Assembly (NCBI GenBank): GCA_936432065.2 | Contig: OW386288.2 | Span: forward strand, 13,938,706-14,002,705 | Length of the DNA stretch: 64,000 bases | Direction of reading: 5' to 3' | Origin: Rutpela maculata | Taxonomy: Eukaryota; Arthropoda; Insecta; Coleoptera; Cerambycidae | Shown here: positions 21,572 through 33,679 of the stretch, in pieces | How positions within the stretch are numbered: the stretch's first letter is position 1 | Layout: each line of letters begins with the position of its first letter | Program-made: the position numbers and the translations under genes | Notes under the pieces: model-generated | Told to the model about the DNA's origin: nothing | The model's database searches: none | Seen by the model: only the letters and a program-made list of their open reading frames with translations

Positions 21572-22311
21572 TCATCTTACTGCAATATTGCATACCTACA
21601 TCACATTGTTGTATAAAGAGCACGTAATGCAGGAATCACAATAATTCATTTTGATGAAAATAATATTTACCCTTCTACACATACCCGCCACTGTTGCTTA
21701 TGGGATATTATGTTTATCCTATCCTTTTTAATGGACATATAATGTGACTATATTAGGAGCAAACAAGGTATGCACTGAAGAGATAGCTATTATGTATTTA
21801 GGAATAAGTTCTTTGATCGGAGAAGCGGACTACTAGTAAAAACACTGGCACGTTAAATCCGAACACCCAGTATTTTTGCGCATAGTGTAAAATATATCAT
21901 AGCGTTGCTTTGTATAAAAAATCTAGATAAATTATGTTGAATATACATCAAACAAAAGCTCGCGTGCTTGCGCTTCATTATAATGAATAACTCTGCTATC
22001 TCCGAATACCTTTATAAATTTTCTAAAATACGTTATCGGTATTTTCATGCTGACGAAAGTAAATTGATTTTTTCTCAGTTTGCATATATTCTAATATTCC
22101 CTTAATCTTTGTCACACCGCACTGGTATCTGCTTTTAGCAAGCTTGTTAGAACTTTGCTCTCTTTCAGTGTCAACACAAGTTTAAAATGTAATGTATTCT
22201 AGGTTAAGCAGCTTGGGTTATACAGAGAGATCAGCAGAAAACGCGATCAATAATAACACGTATGAAATTTCGAACTATTGAAGATAATTAGATACTATGG
22301 TGATTTCTAAG
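21572..22311. other. Anonymous stretch
   Basis: AT-rich, no reading frame or repeat recognised. Confidence 0.4.
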
Positions 22312-23773
22312 CCAGATTGCAATTTACCGGAAGTTTTAATAACCGGTAAATCGGTAAATAAAAATGGAAATAACCGGTTAACTGGTATTTACCGGTAATT
22401 AATAAAATGAATGATTAGGGTGGCGAAAATGGCAATTGTCTTTTTCCATGTACAAAATTATCTAAATTTAACAAAAAACATTTTAATATACGTATATTTA
22501 ATATAATGAACAGACAAAAGGTTTTTTATCAAAAGGAAAAAATATAAATGAAATAAATTATTCTGTAAATAACAAAAATATCAACTTAAATAACAAAAAT
22601 TACAAACATAAACTCAAATAAGGCATTTACTGAATACCTAATCTAAAAATACAGTATTTTATAAAAATAGCCTGTTAAAAGGGTTAGTTTTACTTCCACA
22701 TCCAGTGGAAGTATAGTAACGACAAAAAAAATTTTAAAAATTTTTATTGTTCAAATAGGCTTAGAATGTCATGAAACGTCGAGATTTTAAGTTTGAGGAA
22801 AAAAAATTTCTGTCTGTCTGTCTGTCTGTAACTTTTTTGTGCGTACGTTTACTCTGGAACCGTTTGATATATTGACTTGAAATTTGGTACACATATGTAC
22901 TTCAACTAGATCTAGAACTAGATTATATTTTCATCTTGTTCCGTCGAAGGGTTGGGGGGAAAATTTTGGGTAAATAGGTAAATCAAGCAGGTAAGAGTCC
23001 ATAAAATTGGTATTTAGTATATACAAGAGAAGCTAAGGTCTCAAAAAAAAATTGGCATTAGCCACCCTCATTACCACCCCCACTCCATTATTAAAGGGGA
23101 TGAAAAAAAACTGTGATTTAGTGTGTGTACAAGAACCAGAAATATTTTTTCAGCCACCCCACTACCACCACCTATCACCACCCCCACCCCACTACCGATG
23201 TGGGGTATCGTTTTATGGATTTTTGGGGTAGAGGATTTCAAATATTATGTTATTAAAGTTCCATAAACAATTATTTCCACATACAAAATTTTTTCGTTTT
23301 GAGTGACTTGGATAGAAAATCTGGATGTGGAAGTAGTGATTCCTTGGGCAGCGGTTTTTCTATATCTGTTAGTCGTCTGATATTTGTGCATAGAATACCA
23401 CCAGCTAAAGATGCCCTTCCTCAATCGATATTGGTGGGTCGATAAGTTAATAAGAATTGGTATTAACATACTTCTAAATGTATTCCACGGATATTTACGG
23501 CAGTGAAATATTCAATTTCCTGTCGCAAGATATTGTATTTCTTAAGGCTTGGTGTTTGGATTTTACTTTTTATAATATTATTTATTTATTGTTAAAAGTG
23601 CTCAGTGTTGGGACAGTCACTCTGTATTCACTGACATAAATAGAAATGTTGAATACGTGACATATCGTAAGTTCAGAATTTACCGAAATAACCGGTAAAA
23701 AATTAAAGTAACCGGTAATTATCGTCAAGTGTTTTTTGTCCCGATATCCGGTTAACCGGTATTGCAATCATTA
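22312..23773 (-). mobile_element. Non-autonomous hAT element, copy 2, carrying a nested repeat
   Basis: An inverted, diverged copy of the 18047-18902 element: gattgcaatttaccgg at the left, ccggttaaccggtattgcaatc at the right, with the same ACCGGT-rich sub-terminal zones. It is interrupted at 22690-23356 by Helentron-like repeat copy C. The transposase remnant (minus strand, 23360-23560) carries a stop at the same codon as copy 1 (TGA here, TAA there). The 8-bp duplication could not be resolved at these ends. Confidence 0.85.
22690..23356 (-). mobile_element. Helentron-like repeat, copy C (nested in hAT)
   Basis: 667 bp in reverse orientation: the 3' hairpin end at 22690-22712 and the AACCGCTGCCCAAGGAATC end at 23338-23356. 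It splits hAT copy 2 beside a run of T. Relative to hAT copy 1 about 8 bp of host sequence (caaagccg) is missing or diverged at the junction, and no target duplication is obvious. That fits a Helitron-type insertion better than a cut-and-paste one. Confidence 0.75.
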
Positions 23774-23784
23774 GATTGAATGTT

Positions 23785-24610
23785 TCAAAAGTCCTGCACA
23801 CTGGAAGCAATGTTGATTGATTCTTTATTGATTGATTTACCAGCCGTAGGCATTGCTGCCACTTCCAGGGTTATACTGCTGGGCCTGCTACGTCCACGCT
23901 GGGTTGGATTAAGATCATGCTTGTTGCCAGCAGCGAGAGCCATATGGCGCATGGTAAAGGAATGTGGATGGGAGATGTAGATATTTGTGAGATGCGTTAC
24001 CGCATTATGTCGTGAGGGAGCGTTTAAGCTTCCTTTTTTGTGTTCTGGTTCTGATTCCTCAGTTTCCGATTGTGGTAGAGTATATATTGTTGCGATTTCT
24101 TTGTGTTGTTGATTTTTTGATCCCGATCCTTTCAGTTGTTGTTCTCCGCTGTAGCATGGTCTCCCTATTTTTAGTTTGTTGATGTTCGGTGCTAGCGCCT
24201 TCTTCAGTAGATGTCTTGGGTGCCTTCCTTGGTTATGTCCCCAGTACTTCATTGCGTACATTTCTATCCTTTTTTAAATTGTCTTTCCTCCTAATAGTGT
24301 TGATGTATACATTTGGTGATAGTTTATTTTTCTCAGTGATTGCCCTTGTGACTCCGTATGCCGTTTTGATTATCTCCTTTACCGTTTTTCCCGTTCCAGT
24401 TGGTTCGTCAGGTCTGTTCCTAGGTACTTCAATTTGTTCGTTGTTCTTAGGGAGTATTCATTTATTTTTGTTCCTCTCCCGCTGGTCTAACCCCCTTTTG
24501 TTGACGAGTCTCGCTCCATTATTAGGCTTTTCTTGAAGTTTGTTTTCAGTCCAGATGTGTCCTGCGGCGATTAGGATATCATCGGCGTATGTGTGTGTTT
24601 TCTTAGAAAA
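23785..24610 (-). pseudogene. LINE reverse-transcriptase remnant
   Basis: Minus-strand codons at 24578-24589 spell YADD, followed by ILIAAGHIW, the metal-binding palm motif of non-LTR reverse transcriptases. Downstream, in shifted frames, come KLKYLGTDLTN and then VKEIIKTAYGVTRAITEKNKL, which match the thumb region of such enzymes (the KYLG motif). The open frame 24261-23785 (158 codons) is a continuation with no further motif. The copy is 5'-truncated just upstream of YADD, frameshifted and inactive. The clade is not determined. Confidence 0.65.
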
Positions 24611-24906
24611 TACAATTTTTCTAAAAGAAGCCTGCACGACGCATACCTCCGTTGAAGCGCTGTAACAATTCAGCTTTGAAGCAGTATATCAATACTGCCT
24701 CATTGATTATTTCGGGTTTAATTTAAATTAAATTCGTGTGAATACTTTTAATAATCATGAAAAACCTTACTTGAAAATTTACCTAAGGAAGTGTTATGAC
24801 CATACTTTAAGAGTAATGCATTTGATTATTACGGGTTTAATTTATATTAAAATCGTTTGAGTATTTTTAATAACTAGTTCAGATCCTAGCCAAGTCTCTC
24901 TTTATC

Positions 24907-25325
24907 CAAATCCGCCACTAGCACCCCTACTCCATTATTAAAGAAGGTGGTAGTGGGGGTGGCTGATGCCAAAAAAATGTAAAGGCCTTTGGTTCTTATA
25001 CACACACTAAATCACAATTTTATTTTTCCCCCTTTAATAATGGGGTGGGGTGGGGTGGTGTTGTAATGGAAGTGCTAGTGAGGGTGGCTGATAAAAAAAA
25101 ATGAGACTTTGGTTTTTCATACATACACTAAATCCCAAGTTTATGGACTTACTTGCTTGATTTACCAATTTACTCCCATTTATTCCCAAACCCTTTAACG
25201 GAGTAAGATCGAGATAATAATATAATCTAATTCCAGATCTCGTCGTAATACATAGGTGAACCAAATTTCAAGTCAATATCATAATCCGCTCCAGAGCAAT
25301 CGTTCCCACAAAAAAAAGCTATACA
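24907..25325 (+). mobile_element. Helentron-like repeat, truncated old copy G
   Basis: It aligns with the internal part of copies A-F: ccattattaaag, two G-rich tggtagtgggggtgg tracts, gcttgatttacc and aaatttcaagtcaatatc in the same order. Both ends are missing and divergence is higher than among A-F. It ends near the microsatellite position, and sequence related to 51112-51250 follows. Confidence 0.65.
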
Positions 25326-28300
25326 GTGTAACGGTCAGCTTTTTAAGTATTCGTAAATTTTCATCAAAATTAGCCAAATTACATTATTTTATATCTTCAT
25401 TACAAAATTACCTATTTTGTTAGTTTTACCAAAAAGAAAAAAAAAAAAGATTTAACGGCGGCCCTGTCTGACGGCTTGTTGTTTACGATTCGGCATTCTT
25501 AACATTCTAGAATAGCGCTGGAAATGTGTTGGTGCTGCAGGATTTTGGTTACAGCCCACGAAAATAGTTCGTTAAGGCGCGAATATAAATTGACAGACAT
25601 ACAGGCTGCAGTTCTGTAAGTACATAAACATTTATTTTCCCCCATTTGGTTATCGACGATTCATAGAATTTTCCGTGATGCCGCGGACTGTTTACCAGTT
25701 TGTCAACAATTTGACCGGTAGTTTGTTTGTAATTTTGTTTATCTTAGACGGGTAAACCATTCATTTGTTTATAATTATATTCATATTAAATATTTGGAAT
25801 TGGGTTGTTGCACTGAGTTAAAATTTGAGGAGAATCTATGTTAAACAATAACAATTATTCATAAAAAATCATTAGAAACATGTAGAAGTTGAAAAGAAAG
25901 TCTTATAATATTATAATATTAATTACAAAAATACATGCATTTAAAACGGAGATGACATAATAACGGCAGTCTGTAGAGAAGTTAGATATAAAACGACCGA
26001 GAAACGGGTACTAATTTAGAAACTCGTTGATAGCGACGGAGAAAAAAGACAATCACGACAGTTTAATCTGACATTATATTTAACGTCAAATTCAACTGAC
26101 ATTCATAGGTTACAATTCGGTATAGTTTAACAGCATCTAGTTATGGATAAATATAAGTACAGATAGTGTTTTCTGCCGTACTGTGTAAATAATACCACCA
26201 ATTCACCAGAAAAACTGTTGTATTCCAATAATAAACGCTGAACGTAATAATGAATGATTCAAAGCCACCAGAGAAGGACCAAGTATTCTTATTGTGGAGA
26301 CCATTTCAATGTTAAGTAAAGTAATAAATTACAATGTATTCTAAGCGTTTTATTTGTGGTAAGTTGTATCTTAATGTAGGAATTTGATTTTTAATATGGG
26401 TTTATGTTGTAGGAAAAACGGCCGCATTACAAGACTTGTGTGGCGTTCTAGCTGTTACAAATTTAAATTACCCGCCAAACTGGTGGATAAAACAGGGTGT
26501 ATTACTATATTAACGGCTCTAGATTAGAATGTTATTCATGCTTTGACTTCCTAAAAGGAGGGAAATGACTTTAATCTGCTTTTATGTATTTTATCTAGTT
26601 TATGTTGGAATAAAGTGCAGTTGTTTTTGTTAGCTATTGATTATTTATGAAGCTCCCTAGACACCCCATAATACTAGGATGATCAATAAATTAAGAAAGG
26701 AAATTTAAAAACTCGCCGTTGAAAAACTATATGAAACAAACTGTGAAAGTCGTCTAAAGTCGGTGAACACAATCAGTCGGAAATAGCTACGAATGCGTTG
26801 GATTGTAGTTATAAATGCCCTTTGAATTATGTGTGTTATAAATACATATCATTGTTTATTGCTTAGATAGATACTAGCATAAAGTACTTACCTATTTATT
26901 ATTTTTTGTTATAATACAGACCTTTCGTGATATCTTCGTAAGTCTCATTCTGACTCTTCTTAGAAGTGAGTATCAATGGATAATAAATAATTTCTTTAGT
27001 AGATAAACTTATTTTGTTGTTTTCAGTTAGATACGCATGTATATAGTTAATAGGAAATAAAACAATGAAAAGGAAATATTTACTAAAATACAAAGTATAG
27101 TTAACAAATTAACAACTAAATTAAATAATAAAATACATATTAAACATATTATGTAATATTAATAAGATAAGATAAAGGAAGTTTTTGCAGAAATTACAAT
27201 AGTTTGTACTGTCTATAGCAGCTGTAACGTAAGTGCCTTGCAGCTTTTGCACTTCCAACCATTGCAATGTCAAAACGATCGTCTCTTTTTAAAAATTCGC
27301 TGACCATAAATATATCTACCGCAAGTAGAATGTCAGAATTAGCTTTTACAGATATACTGCCTTAGTCGTTTTGTAAAAAAATATTAACAATAACTGCAAA
27401 CATCAATCACTGCTAGCTAAACGTCAAATTTACTTTTGACATATGAGGTTATTTTCTTTCTTGTCAGCAATGTCAACTTATTCGTCTTCATCTGTTCTGC
27501 TTATAAGTTCACATCTAACTGCCGTTATGATGTCACTACCGTTTTCCCGGCACATTCAAATAGTCGAAGTTTAACAATTTTTTTAAATATGTTGCGCTAA
27601 GAATTTTTCTTCCAAATTAAATATATAACTAAATTAAGTCCTCCACTACCATATTTCACCATTTTTGAAAATTCGTCAACAACCCAATTGGCTAATCTCT
27701 TATTTCTTACGTTTTTACGAATACTCAAATACTCAAAACCCAAACCAGAAGAACTCAGGAACCACTTAATTGTTTCAAATTATGTCCATGGATAAACTAA
27801 GCTGTAAACTAAACATTATGCCTATATATCTCTCATTACGTTTGAATAATGAAATTTAAAAAAATCGTATATAACCCCATTATATCTCACAGTTTGGTCG
27901 CATTTCTTTTCAACAACACTCGGTATGCATTTACAAACGCCATGCAGATACATCATAAATGCTGCATCCATAAAGAATATAAAAGTATGCATTGTGCAGA
28001 AGCAGTAAAAGGCATGCAATAAAAACTTTTAATAGAAATATTTTCCATTTACAGTATCTATCATCTACAAGATACAACACGGCCCTTTTATTGGATAATA
28101 AAAAAGTGTATTAAAAGATATAATAGGGACAAAAGACTAACTTGTTGTATGGCAAATTTACACATTAATCACGGGGCCGTAATCCGATAATTGTTGTGTG
28201 TGGAGGGGATAAGAACGTCAGTAATGAGAACATTAGCCCTTTATTAATTTGCTATAGACTTTTCGATGTTGTGTAGTAGCGTTGAAAGTTCAATTATTAA

Positions 28301-29736
28301 TTTTGTGTTCGTTCACTATGCTAAAATAAATAAGCGAGGTAATTTGAAAAGAAGTGAGTTTTTTTATTGGACAACTTTTCGTAATTAGTCCGGCGATTGC
28401 ACTTTAAAACTATTAAATTTAGAGAAAAATAATGAAGCGAATTTTTGGAAACGCGCTCTTACACAAGGTTTAACATGTTTTTTAAAGAATGTAAGAAAAA
28501 ACTCAACCACTTGAAAAAAAAAGATCACTAAAAATTATGTAACCTTTTTTTGGAGATTACTTTTTTCAAATTTGTGTTACCTTTTTTAGTATTCATAACG
28601 TCTTACCAGAGGTTTTGAGATTTATGATTTATTCTAGTTGGTCTCTCTTTGCTGTATGGTACGTCTAACAGTATCATGCAATATGTCGCACAGCTCAGCC
28701 TAATGTTTAGGAGGGCATCCTCCGCCTTTGGTCATCCGGGTTTCCCTGAACTATCAACCGTTCTGTTTTTTAAAAATTATTTTGCAAAAAATATCAAAGG
28801 AGCAATTTTACGGATACACGTGTTAAACCGTTTAATTAATGCTTCCCCAGTTATTTACAATAAGATATTTTTCTGAAATCGATCACAAATGTCTACATTT
28901 TCGGAGCAATTTCAGATCCCAAAATATTTTAATCCGTTGCAAGCAACTATCAGAAAACAGTCCGCATGCCCTAGAACTCTTTGCAGTGAAGACCAGTCTA
29001 TGCATTACAATACCTATGGTGTAAAGTATATTGTTTTTCTTAATTGTCATTACATTTAAAATATGGTGAATTGCGTGGACTTTAAGTTTCTGCAGCTGCG
29101 TTTGTTAAATATATATAACTGCTTTGTTTTTTATTAGATAAGTCTCTTTGGAGATGCATATTTACGTGACGTAAATGATGAAATTGAAAATAAAGGTCAT
29201 TAAACTCTCAAAAATGTCATGAAAACATCTGAAGGCAAATAATTATAAAACACAATATTAAATATGTACTTAACGAAATATTCTCCCAAAATACCACTCG
29301 TGCTTTTAAATTTTATGTATACATTTTTGCTCAAGCTAAGTTGCCAAAAGGTAATACAATTCGTGTAAATTGACATTTTATTATTAAAAATTAAATTCCT
29401 AACGCTAAAACGTAATTGGAATAACCTTTTGACCTCATGGGATTTCTTTCTGATTCTCCGCAAATCAAAATAATGTTTAATTTGTCTTCGTTAGTGTATA
29501 CAACCATTTCTCAATTATCTTGAACTAACAAACGCGTTCACAAAACGTTTAAAATTGATTGTGTCAACAAACGTCAAAATAAATTACTAAACAACCTACT
29601 TGACTTTTTATTATTAAATTAGACTTAGGGCTAAATAATTAACAAAAAAGATACAAGGGTTAATGCAAACTATACTTTGAAAAATTTAAAAATAGAAAAT
29701 ATCAGATAATTTGAAAAACAAAAAAAAAAAAAGAAT
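25326..29736. other. Anonymous AT-rich stretch with dispersed repeats
   Basis: No gene recognised. 25320-25500 resembles 51112-51250 (gtaacggtca, aaattacatta). 27410-27683 resembles 15335-15605. 28866-28975 is a decayed reverse copy of the palindrome-cluster unit found at 57794-57956. 29260-29400 resembles 9900-10045. Short frames throughout lack motifs. Confidence 0.5.
28866..28975 (-). repeat. Decayed copy of palindrome-cluster unit B
   Basis: The segment tttttctgaaatcgatc ... gtctacattttcgg ... caactatcagaaaacag matches, in the same order, the unit at 59251-59412 with several substitutions and a missing distal part. Confidence 0.7.
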
Positions 29737-30138
29737 TGTAAACACCCTGTATCGTGGATCCGGAAATTATAACACCAGGGTAACACTAAACACTACTTCA
29801 CTGATCTTATATTAAATACTATAATAATTCACTACTTTAGTCATTTGATCACTTTACTATCTTCCTGATCTTACTGAACCTGAACTAAACTTTCACTCTC
29901 AGCTTCTCCATACCTTTATATACCCAAATATGAGGGATCTAGAATATTCTGTCATGATGTCATCAATCTCTAGATATTTCCAGAAGTCTCTTTACTACTT
30001 TCAGACTCTGACACCACGCGCCATCTCTGGGCCGACTGCCGAACTAATCAAACCAGCTTAGCTTTCTGTTGCCCTTATAATTGCAACTTAGAGGAAATCT
30101 CCATAGATGCCTCTAAGGGTATAAACAGTATTCTTACA
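29737..30138 (-). mobile_element. Solo LTR, second Gypsy subfamily
   Basis: 402 bp, TGTAAACACCCTG at the left and TTCTTACA at the right. It is related to the LTRs at 993 and 8465 by layout, with a minus-strand TATATAAAGG at about 29914-29923. Flanking bases GAAT and AAAT do not match perfectly, so the target duplication is doubtful or mutated. No internal region is present. The fragment at 32115-32430 belongs to the same subfamily. Confidence 0.75.
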
Positions 30139-31591
30139 AAATTATATAAGTACCATTTGGTACCTCATCAATGCTATGTTTCAATGTTGCAGCAATCGAA
30201 AAATAATTTTGCACTTCAGCGCTATCTTTGTAAGTACAGTCATTTGAAGAATTGCTTAAAGTTAAAACTACATATTGTATCTAGTGATCACTTTTTAGCT
30301 TAGAATTTGAATATCTCTTTTCGTTACCACGGAAACTACCTGGGGAGTCCTATGTGAATCCCCCTGTATATCGTTTGCATTAATTTCGAACAAATCTCAG
30401 TGATGACAATGTCGAAATAATTAAATATCATCGGTATGTACAAAAAAAAATCCATAATAATAATTATAACTATGGCAACACAATTACAAGGAATAAGCAC
30501 TAATTAAGGGTAATGTAAATATAGTACTTGAAAATGGTAAAAGCGATAATGTTATTATCATGTTCCTGCAACATACTTTGAAATATGTTTACAACTTGAC
30601 TGCATATGTTTTAAAAATAACCACAACTTATCCTTCATTTAAATTTGTCAAATACAGGAAATATTATGCGATTGTTACAGACAACAATGCCCACAAACCA
30701 CGAACAATGAACAGATAATAATTATGTAATTACCATGATCATAGTGTGCGCCTTCAGCATGAGATAACATCGTTGTACAATTGTACATGTAGTAATTATA
30801 AATCCATCACGCTCTTCCTTGAAGATAACAGATAAAATAAATGTCGTTAGAAAATTCACAATTCATAATGCAATTCATATTGGTTCTTTCTCAATTCCAA
30901 TCAAATGATCAACTTAGCACTTACAAGTATTGTCACGTAGAGATTGTTCGATCATTGTATTGTACAAAGAGAAATCGTTAATATGAAAATGAACAGAATG
31001 GGAGGTAAGATAGGTCCTTGTGGCACACTACAGAATGTTATTTATTAGGCTCCATTTATTTACACATAAGAACTTCCTAAAAGGTAACCAATTACAGGAT
31101 AGGAATATTACTCCGGTAATACATCAAAAGTATAGTTGAGTAATTCTAAAGTCTGTTCGCTGATAGAGTCCCGGTGTGACGTCACAAACGTCTGAACTAA
31201 GACGCCGTAGGCTCGTTGGTATTTTCAAATGTACAGTGGTTCGCTTTGTTTTATATTTTACTTGATGTATTTAATTAGATTTATTTAAAGGAAATTGAAT
31301 TATAAGCATATATAAAACATATATTGTTTTATAGTAATTTAAGTTAAACAAATAAATTGTAATATTGAACTGTTTTGGTTTCAAGTAAAAAATTTGATAG
31401 AGCAAATATACAAAATAAATACACTTAAATAATTGCAGCTAAATATTTTTTATTTATTAATAAAATTTTGTCAAATAAGTATACGTAATTTTAAAATAAA
31501 AATATATACTTAATACTAATTATGCCGAACCCCATATAAAACAAATATGGCAGCAAAATACAAATACCTAGTATAAGATAAATAAATAAAT
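30139..31591. other. Anonymous stretch
   Basis: AT-rich sequence with no recognisable gene. A gtgtgacgtcac motif near 31175 echoes the gtgacgtcac motifs at 16.77 and 17.89 kb. The 3' part (31200-31590) may belong to the decayed transposon whose transposase starts at 31592. Confidence 0.4.
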
Positions 31592-32115
31592 TTAGTTTTC
31601 GTCGTTAATGTCTAATTCTTCCAAGTCCTCATCATCGCTTTCATTATTAACACTTATAATGAATGGCAAAACTTCTTCAGTGTGAAACTCTCGATCATAT
31701 GTGTCTAAAATCAATTTATTTGTGTGATTTACATACACACTTGGACCAAATTGAGCTCGACACTTGAAATAAAGCCTCATTCCACATAGCAAGAACGGCT
31801 TCGTCACTAAAACCATCTTTCTCGATGTGTTTGTCGTAATACTCCTTACAAATTCCCCAAACAAGTTCTACTGGGTTGAACTGACAGTGATTGGTGGAAT
31901 CCGCAGTACTGCATGTCCTTGCTCTCTAATTAAATTGTCGACAACATAGTGTTGCGCTGTTCCGTTAGCTCCAGCTATTTGGAGCAATTCGGAATCACTG
32001 AAATCTATGTCTTTAGTCTTTAACCAGGTTTGCATTTTTTTTTCGTCCAAGAGTGGGTTGGTTGTTTTTCTTCAACCCGAGAGTGGTACTTAGCATTATC
32101 TAAAACAATAATGCT
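31592..32115 (-). pseudogene. Decayed DDE transposase (IS630/Tc1-type)
   Basis: Minus-strand pieces in several frames. SIIVLDNAKYHSR (about 32110-32070) carries the second catalytic D and the DNAxYHS pattern. A segment with HAVLRIPP follows (31900-31925), and then, in another frame, HCQFNPVELVWG, which carries the third acidic residue. An acidic C-terminal tail (NNESDDEDLEELD) lies at 31600-31650. At least three frameshifts are seen: in an A-run near 32042, near 31890 and around 31770. The N-terminal third is missing because LTR sequence begins at ~32115. Family assignment rests on motif spacing. Confidence 0.75.
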
Positions 32116-32430
32116 CAGAGAAGCTTCTAGATCTGTCATCTTTAGGTATATAAGGCATGGAGTAAACCAAAAGGGGAGAAGTTAGTGCAGTACTAATTGT
32201 CAGTTGAAATGGTCAGAGAGTAAACACAGTGATAAAGTTCAGTGTAGATAGCAAGAGTAGTAAGATCAGAAGAGAATAAAGTGATCAAGTAGTACACAGT
32301 GTGTTATTAGCCAAGTAGTTATTGTTGTAATTAAGTAAGTTAATAAATTAGTGTTTAGTGTTACCCTGGTTGTTATAATTTCCGAACCCATGATACAGGG
32401 TGTTTACAAAAAGGGTGTAAGCACGTCACA
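32115..32430 (+). mobile_element. 5'-truncated Gypsy LTR
   Basis: The 3' two-thirds of an LTR of the subfamily seen at 29737-30138, in plus orientation. It has TATATAAGG near 32148, gtgttaccctgg, cgaacccatgatacagggtg and a CACGTCACA end at 32430. Its left edge abuts the broken transposase directly, so the LTR, or a deletion associated with it, removed the transposase N-terminus. Confidence 0.75.
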
Positions 32431-32993
32431 ATAGAAATGCCGTCGGTCATAACTTGACCATACAGATTAAAACTTACGTTACAGATTGGGTTACAAACAA
32501 TATTTCAATAAAGACAAGGAAGGGTAGAGCTTCGGACGATATTCCTTACACTATACGACCGGGAGTCTATCAGCAAACAGACTTATAACAATATATGCAT
32601 AACATAACAAGTAAAACATAACAAAAGACAGTAGAATTTTTGAACATTTGAGTACAAAAGGATGATCCATCAGAAATACAAAATGGCGCTGAATGTTTTC
32701 AATATTCAAATCTATATCTCCTAGACTTAAAAGGGTCATTGAGGTCACCGGTGACCTGAAAAGCGTTTAACACATTTTCAAGCCAACAAACACATATTGT
32801 TTAAGTACATAACATATCTCAGGAATTATACCAATGGAGAATATTATAATTTTAACTGCAGAAGCAAATAGTACAATTCATGTAAGTCTTAAAATCCTTA
32901 CAATTCCTTATAACATTTTGTCCAAATTATAAAAAACACTTCAAAATTGTCTTAAAAAACTGAGAGGAATAATTTGTGGAAATAGATAATATA
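32431..32993. other. Anonymous stretch
   Basis: No gene. The 65-codon frame at 32551-32748 has no motif. Confidence 0.4.
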
Positions 32994-33679
32994 TTACTTC
33001 GACATCCAGGGGAAGCATAGTAACGACAAAAAAATTTTTAAAAATTTTTATTGTTCAAATAGGCTTAAAATGTCATGAAACGTCGAGATTTTAAGTTTGA
33101 CCGAAAAAAAATTCTGTCTGTCTGTTGGTCTGTCTGTAACTTTTTTTCTGCGCACGTTTACTCTGGAACCGTTTAAGATATTGACTTGAAATTTGGTACA
33201 CATATGTACTTTAACGAGATCTGGAACTAAATTATATTTTCATCTTGTTCCGTCGAAGGGTTGGGGGGTAAATTAGGGTAAATTTGGGTAAATCAAGCAG
33301 GAAAGAGTCTATAAAACTGGTATTTAGTATATACAAGAGAAGCTAAGGTCTCAAAAAAATTTTTGGCATTAGCCACCCCCATTACCACCCCCACCCCATT
33401 ATTAAAGGGGATGAAACAAAAAATGTGATTTAGTGTATGTACAAGAACCAGAAATCTCAAAATATTTTTTTACTTCATCCACTTCCACTACCACCCCTCT
33501 ATCACCACCCCCACCCCACTACTCATGTGGGGTGTCGTTTTATGGGTTTTTGGGGTAGAGGATTTGAAATATAATATTATTAAAGTTCCATAAACAATTA
33601 TTTCCACAAAGTTTTTTCGTTGTGAGTGATTTGGATAGCCAATCTGGATGTGGAAGTAGTGATTTCTTGGGCAGCGGTT
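32994..33679 (-). mobile_element. Helentron-like repeat, copy D
   Basis: 686 bp in reverse orientation, from ttacttcgacatccag to gcagcggtt. The 3' hairpin is degraded by substitutions in both stem halves, which suggests an older copy. The G-rich tracts and the tctgtctg microsatellite (33115-33140) are retained. Confidence 0.75.

Noticed and set aside
23785..24536. 158-codon minus-strand and 115-codon plus-strand frames as host genes
   Set aside because: The minus frame continues a LINE reverse-transcriptase remnant (YADD upstream, shifted frames); the plus frame is its shadow.
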